Part shown: positions 44,883 through 56,135 of the stretch, piece after piece | Position numbering within the stretch: the first letter of the stretch is position 1 | How the letters are laid out: every line of letters starts with the position of its first letter | DNA from: Linum tenue | Lineage: Eukaryota; Streptophyta; Magnoliopsida; Malpighiales; Linaceae | Length of the DNA: 64,000 nt | NCBI GenBank assembly: GCA_946122785.1 | Contig: CAMGYJ010000002.1 | Coordinates: forward strand, 11,730,839-11,794,838 | Direction of reading: 5' to 3' | The notes under the pieces: model-generated | Told to the model about the DNA's origin: nothing | The model's input: the letters and a program-made list of their open reading frames with translations, nothing else | Database searches by the model: none | Translations under genes and position numbers: made by a program

Positions 44883-46217
44883 TGACTCACTCCTACTGTC
44901 ACTCTAGAAAATGGCCAAGTGTAACCACTTCCTAAAGCGTAGTATAGCGGGTTTGGGTTTTATTGTCAACCCGGGTCCTAGATGTGATGACTACTCGGTG
45001 AATTCTCGTTATCTAGCAGTGAACTTTTAGTGCAGATTCAAACAAACAAAAACACAAAGCAAGTTTAACGGTTGTTCAAGTCAGGAGAGGTCACCCGGAT
45101 ATGGTTCCCCCTAGACTGCAGTTAAGCCGGATTGCAATTTACCAAGTTCAGTTTTTATGAAAGTTATACTGCGGAAGGTTCTTAAATAGCCTGAAGTCTC
45201 GACTAAAGGTCTCCAGACCCTCTCAATCTGAGTCTCTAGCGGGCGAATAACCTCCACCGGAGTAAACAGATTGAGGCCCTAACGAACCAAACCTCCACTA
45301 CCGAATGGAATTCGGTACAGAATAGCGAATTGGCTCCTCGACTAAAGTCACCAATTTGCTATCTTCAATTAAGGGTACTCTATCAACCTAGGCAGATATT
45401 CTCATTCTAGGTCAAAGCAGAAACAACAGGAATTTGATCAGGATTCAAGTCATTCAATCATTCAAACCTCAATCGAATATAATCAATTCACAAACTCTGT
45501 ACTTGGGTTCATACAATCAGACCTAGCATACAAATCTAGGGTTCCCCATACCCAGATGAATGGAGGAACTACTCCATAGAGAAAGAAGCAAAAGCAGATT
45601 CAGACGCGGAAATCATACTGTGAAGACGGATTTCTGCTCCTGGACGTTTAATCGGCACTTCTCCAAGCTCAAGTCGGGCTCCAATGGTGATGAAGATCAA
45701 GCTATGGCACTTGGAAACTCTGGTTCGTCGCTTTCTCTCTCTAGGAATCGCTTTCTCTCTCCAAAACTCGGAACCCTTGAAAGTTGGCCTTCTTTTCCTT
45801 TTATCAGCTGCCAGATCGCGATACCCGGTCGAAATACCCGGTCGGGTATTTTGGGTTTCGACTGGGTATATGCAAAACGCGCCGTTTCATCCTGGGGAAA
45901 ATCCCCGGTCTGACTCTATAATCCCCGACCGGGGATTTTAGCCATTTGCCCGGGCCCCCTTCTGTTTCTCACGGGGCGCCCAAAGGAATAATACCCGGCC
46001 GGGTATTCTTGGTCATGGCCGGCTATTTTCATCCATCAGCCTCCTTCGTCCCAACTTCGCTCCTTTCGACCCAGAACTCGTTTCTCCGCCTCGATTCCAA
46101 CGCCGGGACCTGAAATATAACATAAACACACACCCTAGCGTGAAATCGGCTTAAAACACTAGAATCCACATCTCAAACGGCTTCAGAATAGGGGTGAAAA
46201 CATGTGTAATTATCGGT
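44883..46217 (-). repeat. 5' LTR of Athila-like element 2
   Basis: About 1.33 kb. Ends GTGAGTCA on the - strand before the primer site. Homologous along its length to 32440-37723 (MULE removed). The 5' end reads CGATAATTACAC where element 1 has TGATAACTCG, so the TG end is probably mutated. Holds AATACCCGGTCGGGTATT palindromes at about 45820-46025. Confidence 0.78.
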
Positions 46218-47656
46218 CTATCACTATCCTAGTAATGAGGATTCCTTGCAGTCTAGCCAAGTTCGACTTCCATCAACCGTGATACTTCTCTCTCGACTTC
46301 GATCGCGTCTTCCTCCTCCGATAGTCCTTCATTTAGGTTCCCATTTCCTACCTCATCGAGTTCGGCCTCGTCTAGATCCTCCCTCTCTGGGTCTTCCTTG
46401 GAATCTTCCTCGGCTCACGACGTATCACCTCTACCATCACCCACTCCTGCTGCTATTTCGCATAGTCTCTCCTTACATGGGGATTTGAAGGAGACTATAT
46501 ATATGGAGTGCCCTCCAGATACTCCAAGGGAGACAAGTCAAAGGTTTGTCTGCTACGCCGATCACTGTAAGGATTAAAACAAGCACCTCGTACTTGGTTT
46601 AAAAAATTCTTTAGTACGATTCTACAGGCTGGCTTCAAGTAGAGTGATAATGATCCATCGTTGTTTCTTCGCATGACCTCTCATTGCTTGACGGTACTTC
46701 TGATCTATGTTGATGATATGGTGATTATTGGTGACGATAATGAGGGTATTCAGTCTCTAACACAAGTTCTTCGGGATGCCTTCAATTTAAAGGAACTTGG
46801 TAATTTATCCTACTTTCTGGGGCTTGAAGTTCACCGGTCAGCGACCGGTTTGTTTGTCTCCCAACAAAAGTATATTTTGGTTCTTCTTGAGATAGCTGAG
46901 ATGGAATCTAGTCTCCCCTGTGCCACGCCTATGTAACAAAATTTGAAGGTGAGCAATGATTATGGTGATCTTTTGGATGATAGGTCGTTGTATCGCAGTA
47001 TTGTTGGGAGTCTGATCTATCTGACTCATACGTGGCCTGATATTTCATACGCAGTCTAGGTTGTCAGTCACTTTATGCCTGCTCCATGATCGACCCATCT
47101 GGTTGCAGTAATGCGCATCTTGCATTAACCTACAGGGCACTCAGGATGTTGGTCTCTTCTTTCCTTCAGAGGGCGATTCGGTTCTTGAAGCCTATGCTGA
47201 TGCTGATTATGTCGGTGCTTAGATACTCGTCATTCTACTTTTGGTTGGTGTGTGAAGGTTGGATCATACTTCATTTCTTGGCGGTGTAAGAAGCAGGAAC
47301 GAGTATCTAAGTCCTCAATAGAAGCTAACATCGTTCGATGTCAGAGGTTATTTCTGAGTTGGTCTGGCTGCATTGTTTGCTCGCTGAACTTGGTGTTGTC
47401 TACGCGGCTCCTATGCGTCTTTATGAAGACAACACGAGTGCTATTAAGATTGAAACTAATCTCATTCTGCACGATCGCACGAAACATATTGAAATTCACG
47501 TTCATTATATTCGCCAGCTGGTTGAGGAAATGAGTCTTGCTTTATCTTACATCACTTTTGAAGATCATATTGCAGATCTTCTCACCAAGGCTGTTGCCAC
47601 ATCTCGTCACTAGTTTCTAGAATACAAATTGATGTTGCATAAGAACTATCAATTTG
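46218..47656 (+). pseudogene. Copia RT C-terminal half and RNase H
   Basis: Ser/Pro-rich linker (46246-46488), then a jump into RT (LKETIYMECPPDTP), showing loss of the N-terminal part of RT. TVLLIYVDDMVIIGDD holds the intact YVDD box at about 46705. Then LGNLSYFLGLEVHRS, SLYRSIVGSLIYLT, and RNase H remnants (EDNTSAIKI, RTKHIEIHVHYIRQ, DHIADLLTK). Broken by TAA near 46934-46936 and several frameshifts. TTTGAGAGGG before the LTR is the polypurine tract. Confidence 0.88.
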
Positions 47657-47662
47657 AGAGGG

Positions 47663-47908
47663 TGTTAGAAGTATATGTAGCAAATTGTAATTATCCAATT
47701 ATTGTTTAAATTACGTTTCCAGCCTTGTTAGGTCTAGGCGGCTAGGTATATAAGGTTGAGAGCCACCTTCGATGTAATATACGACATTCTGTGAGTTTAT
47801 ACGATTGACTATGAGAAGTTGGCCCTCTCCGTGAATTAGTCTCAACGGCACTCGTTGAGAATACGACGTAAATCTCCTGTTGTTATTTCTCGTTGATCTT
47901 GGTTTACA
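47663..47908 (+). repeat. Copia 3' LTR
   Basis: 246 bp, partner of 5906-6148. Same start, end and TATA region (GGTATATAAGG). Confidence 0.9.
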
Positions 47909-48266
47909 ATTTATAAGAGGTATCTACGTGAGAGAAATGACAAAAAAAATTCCCATCACTAAACCATAAAACTAATTGCCCATTTTGCCGATATTCTTTG
48001 TGATACCTTAGTTATTACTTGACATTCTTTGTGATGCCTCCCGTTTGTTTAGCACCATCGCTTGCGTATACGATGCTTTCATCATTATGCGTCGACATGC
48101 CAACTATAAATGTACGATACTATTCTGCCTAGTTCAAATGCTAGAGGTGGCGGTTCCTTTGCAAATTTTGTTTGTATTTGTTTTTTATCGGATGTGCCCA
48201 AAGGAACTGATTTCAAGTTTTCGGTGACCCTTAACTGGGAGAGAAATCTGGTAGGAGAAATTTTAC
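47909..48266. other. Intergenic, no feature seen
   Basis: Short spacer between the copia LTR and the MITE-like element. Confidence 0.5.
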
Positions 48267-48549
48267 AATGCTATATAGTATTGGTGCTATAGGTTTTTGT
48301 CTTTATGGTACAACTTAAAATTGTACATTTACGGTATGGTACAACTTTAGATTGTACCTATACTTTTTGTACAAATTCTTTTATGGTACAACTTGAACTT
48401 ATACCTTTATGTGATGATACAAGTTCAAGTTGTACAGCTGTACCATAACATAATGGTACAAATTGCTTTATGGTACAACCTAAACTTATACATTTAATGT
48501 TATGGTACAACTTTGAGTTGTACATTAAAGCACTAATGCTATATAGTAT
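48267..48549. mobile_element. MITE-like palindromic element
   Basis: AATGCTATATAGTAT occurs at both edges (48267-48281 and 48535-48549). The interior is built from TATGGTACAACTT and AAGTTGTACAT motifs in both orientations, with TTGGTGCT / AGCACTAA facing inward from the edges. No ORF. The long direct repeat may include part of a terminal repeat, so the family is unclear. Confidence 0.5.
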
Positions 48550-50617
48550 AGTAGAAGTGCTCATCTGGTAGCCCTACAAACCATTCCCAGATCTAGTGGG
48601 CTCGATTGAACGAGAAACTAAATGTCAACAAGAACGTTCAGTTAGAAGCTCGTCTAATCTAAACAACTCTTATATGGAGGTTTCGCTCAGGAACCCACCT
48701 CATTCACTTTTTCCTTCTTCCTGCACACAGTTCGGAAGGCCTTTTTGGTCTTTGTAAATTTAATTGTAGCCGGTCTCTTGAGTCTATTTTATGTGTACAT
48801 TTCCTTTTACCAATGTACATTTTGCTTTGAGGAACCGATTGTGGATATGAATGCATAAAGTTATATGGTGATAATAAAAATAATAGGATAAATATAATTT
48901 TTTAGTCAAATTTTTCACGTATATTAAATTATTAACCAAACTTTTGAAAATATGAAATATTAGCCCAACTTTTTATAACACTACAAAATTATAACCATTT
49001 TCCGTTAAAGTAAATATTAGCCTTAACAGAGTTACATGGAAGCTAATCGTCAGTCCACATGTTTGACACATCCTCACCATGTCAATTAAAACAAATATGT
49101 TTGGATTTTATAATTAAAAGTAGGATTATCAATTATCGTCTCCACCGCCGATTTCGCTCTCCCTTTGTCATCATTCCTTCGTTCTTCTTAAGATCCGCTC
49201 CGACGCAGAGGTCTGTTTTGCATCGCCAACGATGACTCCTCTCTTTACTCAATAGTAACGAAAGCCGATTAATCTCCGCTATTGAGTGCCAAGTCATCAT
49301 ATTCCTTCCATCTCAACATCACATCTGTCAGCTCATCATCATCTAACGAAAGTATTTAGGGAGATTTAACGGTTGGCTAATATTTTGTATTCTCAAATGA
49401 TAAGCTAATATTTTAGAATCTGTGAAAGGTTTGGCTAAAAAATAGTATTAATCCATGACAATATATGTAATTGATTTTGTAACCTTTCGTTCCAGGATTC
49501 TCTAACCTTTTAATATACTATATGTAACAGAAACAAAACAATACATGGTCAGAAATTGTTGATTAATTCGTTTACGGGTTCTCTAACATGTTAATCGACC
49601 AGAACCATCGAGACTCACTTCTTCTTTCCCCGAAAAAATTCTATGAAATTGAATTGTTGTCCCCCTTGAATTTTGTTCCTTAACTGCTTCATTTTGGAGG
49701 GTACCGATATAGTAGTGCATCCAGGTAAAAGTATGTGGGACATATCCCCTTGCATTTGGATCATTGCATAAGCTTAATCAGTGGGAAGGTTCATCTTGGG
49801 GTATGAATTATTCTTCACTAATAGCATTATATTAGAAAGCCTAAACCATATTTAAGTAATAAATTAAGGTTTTCATGCTCATGTTAGAACCCATTCACCA
49901 TCAACTATTTTGCTATATATTATTTAGACCAAAATTAATTACATTTCTAATTTGGGCGAGTGCGACTATAATTCTCGCAATTTTATGCCTTGAAAAAATA
50001 TTCCCCATGGAGAGTCATTTTTATATCACAAGAAGGTGTGGTTGATTCGGATAAGTCTTTATGTGAAGCGCAAAATAAGTTTTCTTGATGATACGAAGAT
50101 CGATGAACTATAAACTGTTGATATTCTCTCTAACTATTTCACACTACTTGATCTTACAAAACTATTAGTTACATTCTACAATTCATAAATTAGCAAGAAG
50201 AAAATCTGCTCTTTATATAAAGCAAAAGCGTAGATATGGAAAAATGTCAACATTCCTACTAGTATTGCATTTATTTCATGTTTTTATTATTTATATGTTG
50301 TCAAATTATGTATTGGCCACAAGATTGGTTACTTTACTAATTCCTATACAAGACTTCAAAATGAGATAATAACTTGCAAACTAAGAGAAATATATTGTTA
50401 AGGCCCATAAAAAAATCATTATATACGTCTTTAAGTGATGCGTTCTGGAGACTTTTCAGGTTTATTGATATTAAAAATATTTGAGTTTTCTTCATTTATT
50501 TTGATGTTAGAATTTTTATCAAATGTATTTCTTAAATTGGAATTTTAATTTTGCTACAGTTGTTGAAGTGTTTGATAATGAAACCCATCATATAAATATT
50601 GTGGATATTGTGGAGCG
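48550..50617. other. AT-rich intergenic DNA
   Basis: No gene, RNA or element end recognised. GGCTAATATTTT/TTTAGTCAAATTTTTCAC-like stretches at 48890-49450 face each other and may be edges of an old MITE, not supported further. Confidence 0.5.
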
Positions 50618-51420
50618 ATGATGTGGAAAGGTGAAAGTACCAAATATACGAGGAATTTCAATCAGCCAAAGTGTTCATTGTTCTACAGACAAGGCAAAGT
50701 GAATCTTCCTCATCGAAGGCAACCTCCAGAGGTTTTGAATATGCTACTAAGTAAATACTTCAACGAGACATTAGTGTTTGGAACATGTCCAACACTATAA
50801 TGGGGTATTTGCATAAACTTCTATTGGAGGTAAATTGGAAAGATCTCTAAATGATGGAGAGGAAGTATATGTTTATTCGATGGGAGTTAAGTATATCATC
50901 GAATCAATAGCATGTTACCTGAGAAAACATATCAAGTTTGTTCAACTCTACATCTATGACACTGCAATGAACTCAAAAAAAGGTTAGAGTATTTCTTCCA
51001 GAGGTTCAATTTCAAACTCTTTTGCGTGATTCAACCATTCAAGAATTGCACGAGATGTTAAATTCAAGTAATATTTAGTAAAGACATTTCGATCTATAAG
51101 TGATTTATTGAATGACACCAATATTTTGAAAGTTGAAATTAAGTTGCTTGCTAAAAGAGAAAGAGATGGTAGAGAATATGATTTGTCATCTTTAAATGAG
51201 GTTGTTGCTTTAATTGTTGATTACTGTGGAGCTTGTCCTGATATTGTTGTCCACTATCAAAGTCACTAGCTGGAACAAATTAGTATATACCATCTAAGTA
51301 TAATAGCTTTGCAATATGTCATATTATTCTCACATGGTGAGGGTGGTTAGCACTCAAATATTTCGTATTTTGGCAGTGATGATGCATATGGACTCATTGC
51401 AATTGTGTGGGAAGTTGTAA
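50618..51420 (+). pseudogene. Decayed Helitron helicase-like domain
   Basis: Pieces in several frames follow the order of plant Helitron rep/helicase proteins: QGKVNLPHRRQPPEVLNMLL, YHRINSMLPEKT, LYDTAMN-like, ELHEMLN, IKLLAKRERDGREYDLSSLN, EVVALIVDYCG and LQYVILFSHGEGG. Many stops and frameshifts. No Helitron end (TC start, CTRR hairpin end) was found, and no ATPase/helicase motifs remain. Confidence 0.72.
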
Positions 51421-52174
51421 CAACATTACTATCAATGTCTTTTGGATTCTTACTTGAGAGGTGATTCAGATACTAATATGAGCAGAAAACATGTGATTTT
51501 AACTTCATCACATATAGGTAATCCTCTTATATAAGTATGTAAATTTTGACATTGAGAAGTAAATTGAAGTTTGATTTTATTATGGTTTTCAAGAGTTGGT
51601 TCTCTTGAATGGGTTTGATATTTTACTTTCAATTATGAATTTTTATTTTTTTATGTAATTGAATAATTTGGGTTATTTTATATTATCAAATAAAAACATA
51701 TCATACTTTGCATAATAACTACTATTTTATATTCTATTTTTTAAATGCAACCGGCCAACGGGCGGGCCCAAATCTAGTGAGCTATTGGTTAACTGGCTAA
51801 AATTTAATAATCGGGGCTGAGGTTAGAAGTTAGGTAGTTAATTCTAATTAAGCCCAAGTCACTCAACTGCCCGTCGCGAGTCGCGACCATTAAATTCACC
51901 ATTAACTACCGAAAGTGCTTCACCTAATCACCTTCGTCGCTGGCGGTTGAGCAAGCGAAAGCGAAATCAGATACTACTGGAAGAGAGATGCTTTAGCTAC
52001 TTGCAACTTGCAAGTGGGGGAAAACGCCCTTCCGAGTCGCAACAAAATTGACTCCTTTTAGTAACTAGTAGACAGCTACTCACAAAGCTACAAGCCAACC
52101 AACAACTCGCAACCGCAAAAGCCAACAATCCAAACCATAAAGGAAAACACAACCAAGAGTGCAACATTAAGAAC
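51421..52174. other. Intergenic, no feature seen
   Basis: No ORF or repeat I can name. Confidence 0.5.
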
Positions 52175-53301
52175 TTTTTACACCTAAAAAATACTAGTGT
52201 ACCACATTGATTACTTACAATGCACTAACTACCTTTATAAGGCCAGATCATTAATAACAATTAGTGTTATTTGAACTGGGCCTCATGATACTAGTTTTTA
52301 AGTCCAAATCACTAAGTCTCCAAGAAGGAGCTAGTCTCGTCGCGAGTTGGGTAGCCCGACGTGGTCGCGAGATCTAGACCGCGTTGGCATCAAATCTAGA
52401 GCCCGACGTGGTCGTTAGATCTAGACCGCGTTGGCATCAAATCTAGAGCCCGACGTGGTCGTTAGATCTAGACCGTGTTGGCATCAAATCTAGAGCCCGA
52501 CGTGGTCGTGAGATCTAGACCGCGTTGGCATCAAATCTAGAGCCTTACGTGGTCGTGAGTTATAGACCACGTTGGCGTCAAATCTAGAGCCCGACGTGGT
52601 CATGAGATCTAGACTACGTTGGCATCAAACTTAGAGCCCGACATGGTCGTGAGATCTAGACCACGTTAGCTTCAAACTTAGAGCTCGACATGGTCATGAG
52701 ATCTAGACCACGTTGGCATCAAATTTAGAGCCCGACGTGGTTGCGAGAACTACACCGCGTCGTGAGACTATGTCCAAGATCTGAGCTAACAAGTTGGAAG
52801 TAAGAAGGAAAGTCATGTGGGAGAGGCAAGTAACAAGACGACAGTTCCAGGATGAAGAGCAGGTGGTTAAGGGAGACACTGCCGATTATCCCACGTATAA
52901 TGACACGTCAGCCATGTTCGAGAAAGAAGGAGAGTAGTTCTTTTTGGAAGTTACTCTATGATAGTTTCTACGACGATTATCATCTCAAGGGCTATAAATA
53001 GGAGGAAGAGTCGACAGAGGAGAGGTTCGCCAAATTCACACCAGACAACACAATGTCAAATTTTATCCCTTTATCCTTTCCTCTGCAATTTTAGCTGTAG
53101 TCGTAGATCTGGAGCTCTCACTGAACCTCCATAGGAGTAGGAGTAAGTTAATTTAGATTCTGTCTCGTGAGTCGTGTAAACATCGAACAGCATCGTTCGA
53201 ACCGTGTTTGAAGAGGTGTGAACCGTGTCTTAGTGATCATTGTCCAAAGAAGTAAAGGTGCATTCAATTTGTTTCAACGCAAGTTTTCTCGCCGGAAAAC
53301 A
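52175..53301 (+). repeat. 5' LTR with nine 47-bp repeats
   Basis: 1127 bp. Begins TTTTTACACC (the partner has TGTTTACACC) and ends GGAAAACA. TATA box GCTATAAATAGG at about 52990. The 47-bp units start at 52354, 52401, 52448, 52495, 52542, 52589, 52636, 52683 and 52730 (GCCCGACGTGGTCGTGAGAT). Confidence 0.92.
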
Positions 53302-53327
53302 AATTTGGCACGCCCTGTGGGACCCTT

Positions 53328-55163
53328 GTGGTCGATTCAATGGGTCCGAGGCGGAGGAACCAAGAAGGTGACATTTCAGCTGGATTCGTGGAGGAGCAGG
53401 TGGCCAACATCGAGCATGGCCAAGCATTAGAGGCGGTGACCGAAGTAAATGGTGGAGCAGAGATCTTGGTGGCGACCACGCCTAGTGAAGATCTTGGTGA
53501 AGCCGTGGGGGCCCTTCGTCAGATGATGGAGTAGAATCGCAAGATGCTTGCAGAGAACCGTCAAGCCTTGAAGGAGAACCGCAAAATGGTGGTAGAAAAC
53601 CGTCTAGCCTTGGAGGAGAACCGCCAAGTGATGGAGGAGAACCGCCGATGCATGGAGAAGGCCTTGGCAGGTACCAATAAGATAATATCTCAACTTGATT
53701 GTTTTTATTCAAGTTTTGATAGGCGTGTGGATAAGATTTTGGAGATAAGTAAAAACGATGTAAGAGATTTTGGGCAACTGTTAATAAAACCAGTGCCGCA
53801 ATCAATGATTTTGACGCAAAATGGTTTAGAACCAACACCAAATAATAAAATTGTGTGCAAAAATCTTTCTCCCTCCTATGACCGGTATATCCAGCCACGA
53901 ACAGAGAACTTGTTATCTCCAGTGGCAACTCAACCGCCCCCTCTACGTGAGGGTTGTGGTGAGAGGTCAACCTCCACTTTGAACAACAGTGATGGGGTCT
54001 TGCATGTACAAGGTGATGTTCAACCACTCGTTCTCGAGACAAGATCAGATGAGACACTTGTCAACGGACGAGATGGTGAAGATCCGTTAAACGTGGAACA
54101 AGTACCACCACATGATTGCCCACCCCCAAAGGCACCCCTATTGAGTGGACAAATAGGCGATTCTGATGGACTCAAAACACCTAGAGCTCAGCAAGGGGGG
54201 CATGAAAGTCTAATTTCCCACAAGTTGACACCGAGATGTCCATATGGGGGGGATGTGGTGTCTAATAGCTCACATCAATCACAAGCAACATGCTTTGCTA
54301 AACATATTAATTTGGCTAAGTCTAGAAAGGGGGGCATGCCTCCAACCACTTGCAGTGGACATGGGGGCATATCTAACAAGTCACGACGTGAGAAAGCCAT
54401 AAAAAGTTATTGTAGATTTGAAAATTTGACTAAGTATGGAAAAGACATGTCCAAGAAGCCATATGAAGTGCAAGTCACACATGTTTGCGATAAGCATGCT
54501 AATTTGACTAAGTCTGGACAAGGGAGCATGTCACCCACCATGAAGAATGGAGTAGAGGGCATCTTCAAGAAGACACAACAAGTCAAACCCCCACATGAAT
54601 TTTGTAAGCGTGAGATTATGGACAAGGGTGGATTGGGGGGCAAGTCCATGTCAATGAATAGTAAGTACTCGACACCAACTACAAAGAGTGGACATGGGGG
54701 CATGTATAAGAAGTCACCATACACACCATCCAAACATTGTTGCACAAAGAATCAATGGTGGTTGAGTGCTAAGTGTAGGGGCCAACAAGGTTTATTTGTT
54801 GAAAGACGAAGACAAGGAAGCTACACGAGACCTGGTCCCCAACATCATGATGAGATTAAGCTCGTATCAAGTGGGAGGAAATCAACGCAGAAGAATAATC
54901 ACGATAGCCTTGAAATGTCAAGTAAGGTGGCCCAAGCAAAGAAGCATGAAACCTCATGTAAGGCCACCAAGACTAGACAGGCTGACCATGTACCACCCAT
55001 TAGCAAGCTAGAAAATTTAAAGTTCATGTATGAAAATTCATCTCCCATGGAGGAAAAGAGTCATGTGGTCTATGGATGGCATGTCTGGTTGGATCCATGG
55101 ACTTGGCAATGGGTGTACACCTTTGGTACATTGATTGTTGTCAAAGGCTATGGAGAGCAGTGA
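53328..55163 (+). CDS. Unrecognised retroelement ORF (539 codons after an in-frame TAG)
   Basis: One frame from ATG 53328, with TAG at 53532-53534, then open from ATG 53544 to 55163. Before and after the TAG the protein is a charged, heptad-like coiled coil (repeats of ENRQALKENRKMVVENR type), which suggests one original protein. The middle is a low-complexity region with repeats built on KSGxGGM and NLTKSG (for example SGHGGISNKS, NLTKSGQGSMSPT, SGHGGMYKKS), lysine- and glycine-rich. The end is WHVWLDPWTWQWVYTFG. No gag, zinc knuckle or enzyme motif. Could be a diverged gag or a protein captured by the element. Confidence 0.7.
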
Positions 55164-55718
55164 CATCTGTCACTTCTTGCCATATAAAATAAATAAATTT
55201 ATATAATGTACTTATTATATATTAGTTATAAAAAAAATATTGTAGCCAAACGTGGCTAAAAGAAAAGATAGAAGGAAAATATCAAAGTGAAAATCTTGAT
55301 TCGGAGTTGTTAGACTTCGACATGAAGATCTTGCCACCAAGTCGTTGTAATGGCTTGACATGACGAGCCATACATCAGGCCATGCCATGCCATCTTATCT
55401 TCTCCCAAGTAGTCACGGCCTGGGGGGGCATGATGGCTTGAAACGTGGTAGTAGAGGAGTGGTGACCATAATGTCTCTACCAACATAAAAATGAACATTA
55501 GTTTGTCTAAGGCATAAAAGTAGACGACTTGACTTGTCGCGAGGGAGCTGTCTAGCCTTGTGACGAGGTGAGATGAGCCAATCTATGCCAAAATAGGTGC
55601 GAAAAATTCTAAGTTACTCTCTCAACCATGTGGCAAAGTACGAAATGTCAATGAGGGTCTAGGTGATAAAGTGAGGTTGGTGTCTCGTTGAATGCATTAG
55701 GTGGCTTGACCATTAAAA
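55164..55718. other. Internal non-coding region of the 52-57 kb element
   Basis: No ORF of note between the ORF stop and the tandem repeat. Confidence 0.55.
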
Positions 55719-56035
55719 GCCAAAATTTGGCTAAGGCATGGGGCAAGTCGTTGACGTCGAGTTCTATTCGGCCATGCTGGCATGATTATTAAAAGCCAAA
55801 ATTTGGCTAAGGCATGGAGCAAGTTTTGACGTCCAGTTCCATCTCGCCATGTTGGCTTGACGTGAATATCCAAAATTTGGCTAAAGCATGGAACAAGTTT
55901 TGACGTCAAGTTCCATCTCGCCATGTTGGCTTGACGCGAAAAACCAAAATTTGCCTAAGGCATGGGACAAGTTATGACCAGTGTTCCATCCGGATGTGTT
56001 GGCTTAATTATTGAAAGTCAAAATCTTGGCGAAGT
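55719..56035. repeat. 75-bp tandem repeat, about 4.3 copies
   Basis: Units start near 55719, 55795, 55869, 55943 and 56018 (CCAAAATTTGGCTAAGGCAT, then GTTCCATCTCGCCATGTTGG). CCAAAATTTGG is itself palindromic. Confidence 0.88.
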
Positions 56036-56135
56036 AAAATTGGTGTGTTGATAAGCCAACACATTGCTTGGCTAGCATGGTGGTGTTCAACTACTTAGTC
56101 CATAATTCTTATGCACTAAGTAGTTGGGGGGCATT

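Larger units (their letters stand above)
37979..46217 (-). mobile_element. Athila-like element 2, lacking RT, integrase and 3' LTR
   Basis: Read on the - strand: 5' LTR (46217-44883), Asp-tRNA-type primer site, gag-protease frame (44624-41877), palindrome array (41690-41240), long leader, env-position ORF (40649-39192), 3' untranslated region ending GGGGACAAGCAAACGGTTA. No RT, RNase H or integrase is present between protease and the ORF. CTATC occurs on both sides (37974-37978 and 46218-46222), and copia sequence flanks both edges, so the insertion site is defined, but there is no LTR at the left end. Confidence 0.83.
5906..47908 (+). mobile_element. Ty1-copia element opened up to 42 kb by nested insertions
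   Basis: Matching LTRs sit at 5906-6148 and 47663-47908, both starting TGTTAGAAGTATATGTAG and ending GGTTTACA. Copia coding pieces in the right order and strand lie between them: gag (6424-7178), integrase C-terminus (37724-37973), and RT/RNase H (46218-47656). All other DNA in between belongs to other element families. Protease, most of integrase and the first part of RT are gone, so deletions accompanied the insertions. Flanking 5-mers (ATTAT left, ATTTA right) are not a clean target duplication. Confidence 0.85.

Noticed and set aside
52354..52776. Regular 47-bp repeats as a CRISPR array
   Set aside because: Units are contiguous with no spacers, lie inside an LTR, occur in both LTRs, and the genome is plant nuclear.
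53482..54057. 191-codon - strand ORF
   Set aside because: Antisense shadow of the coiled-coil repeats of the 53328-55163 frame.
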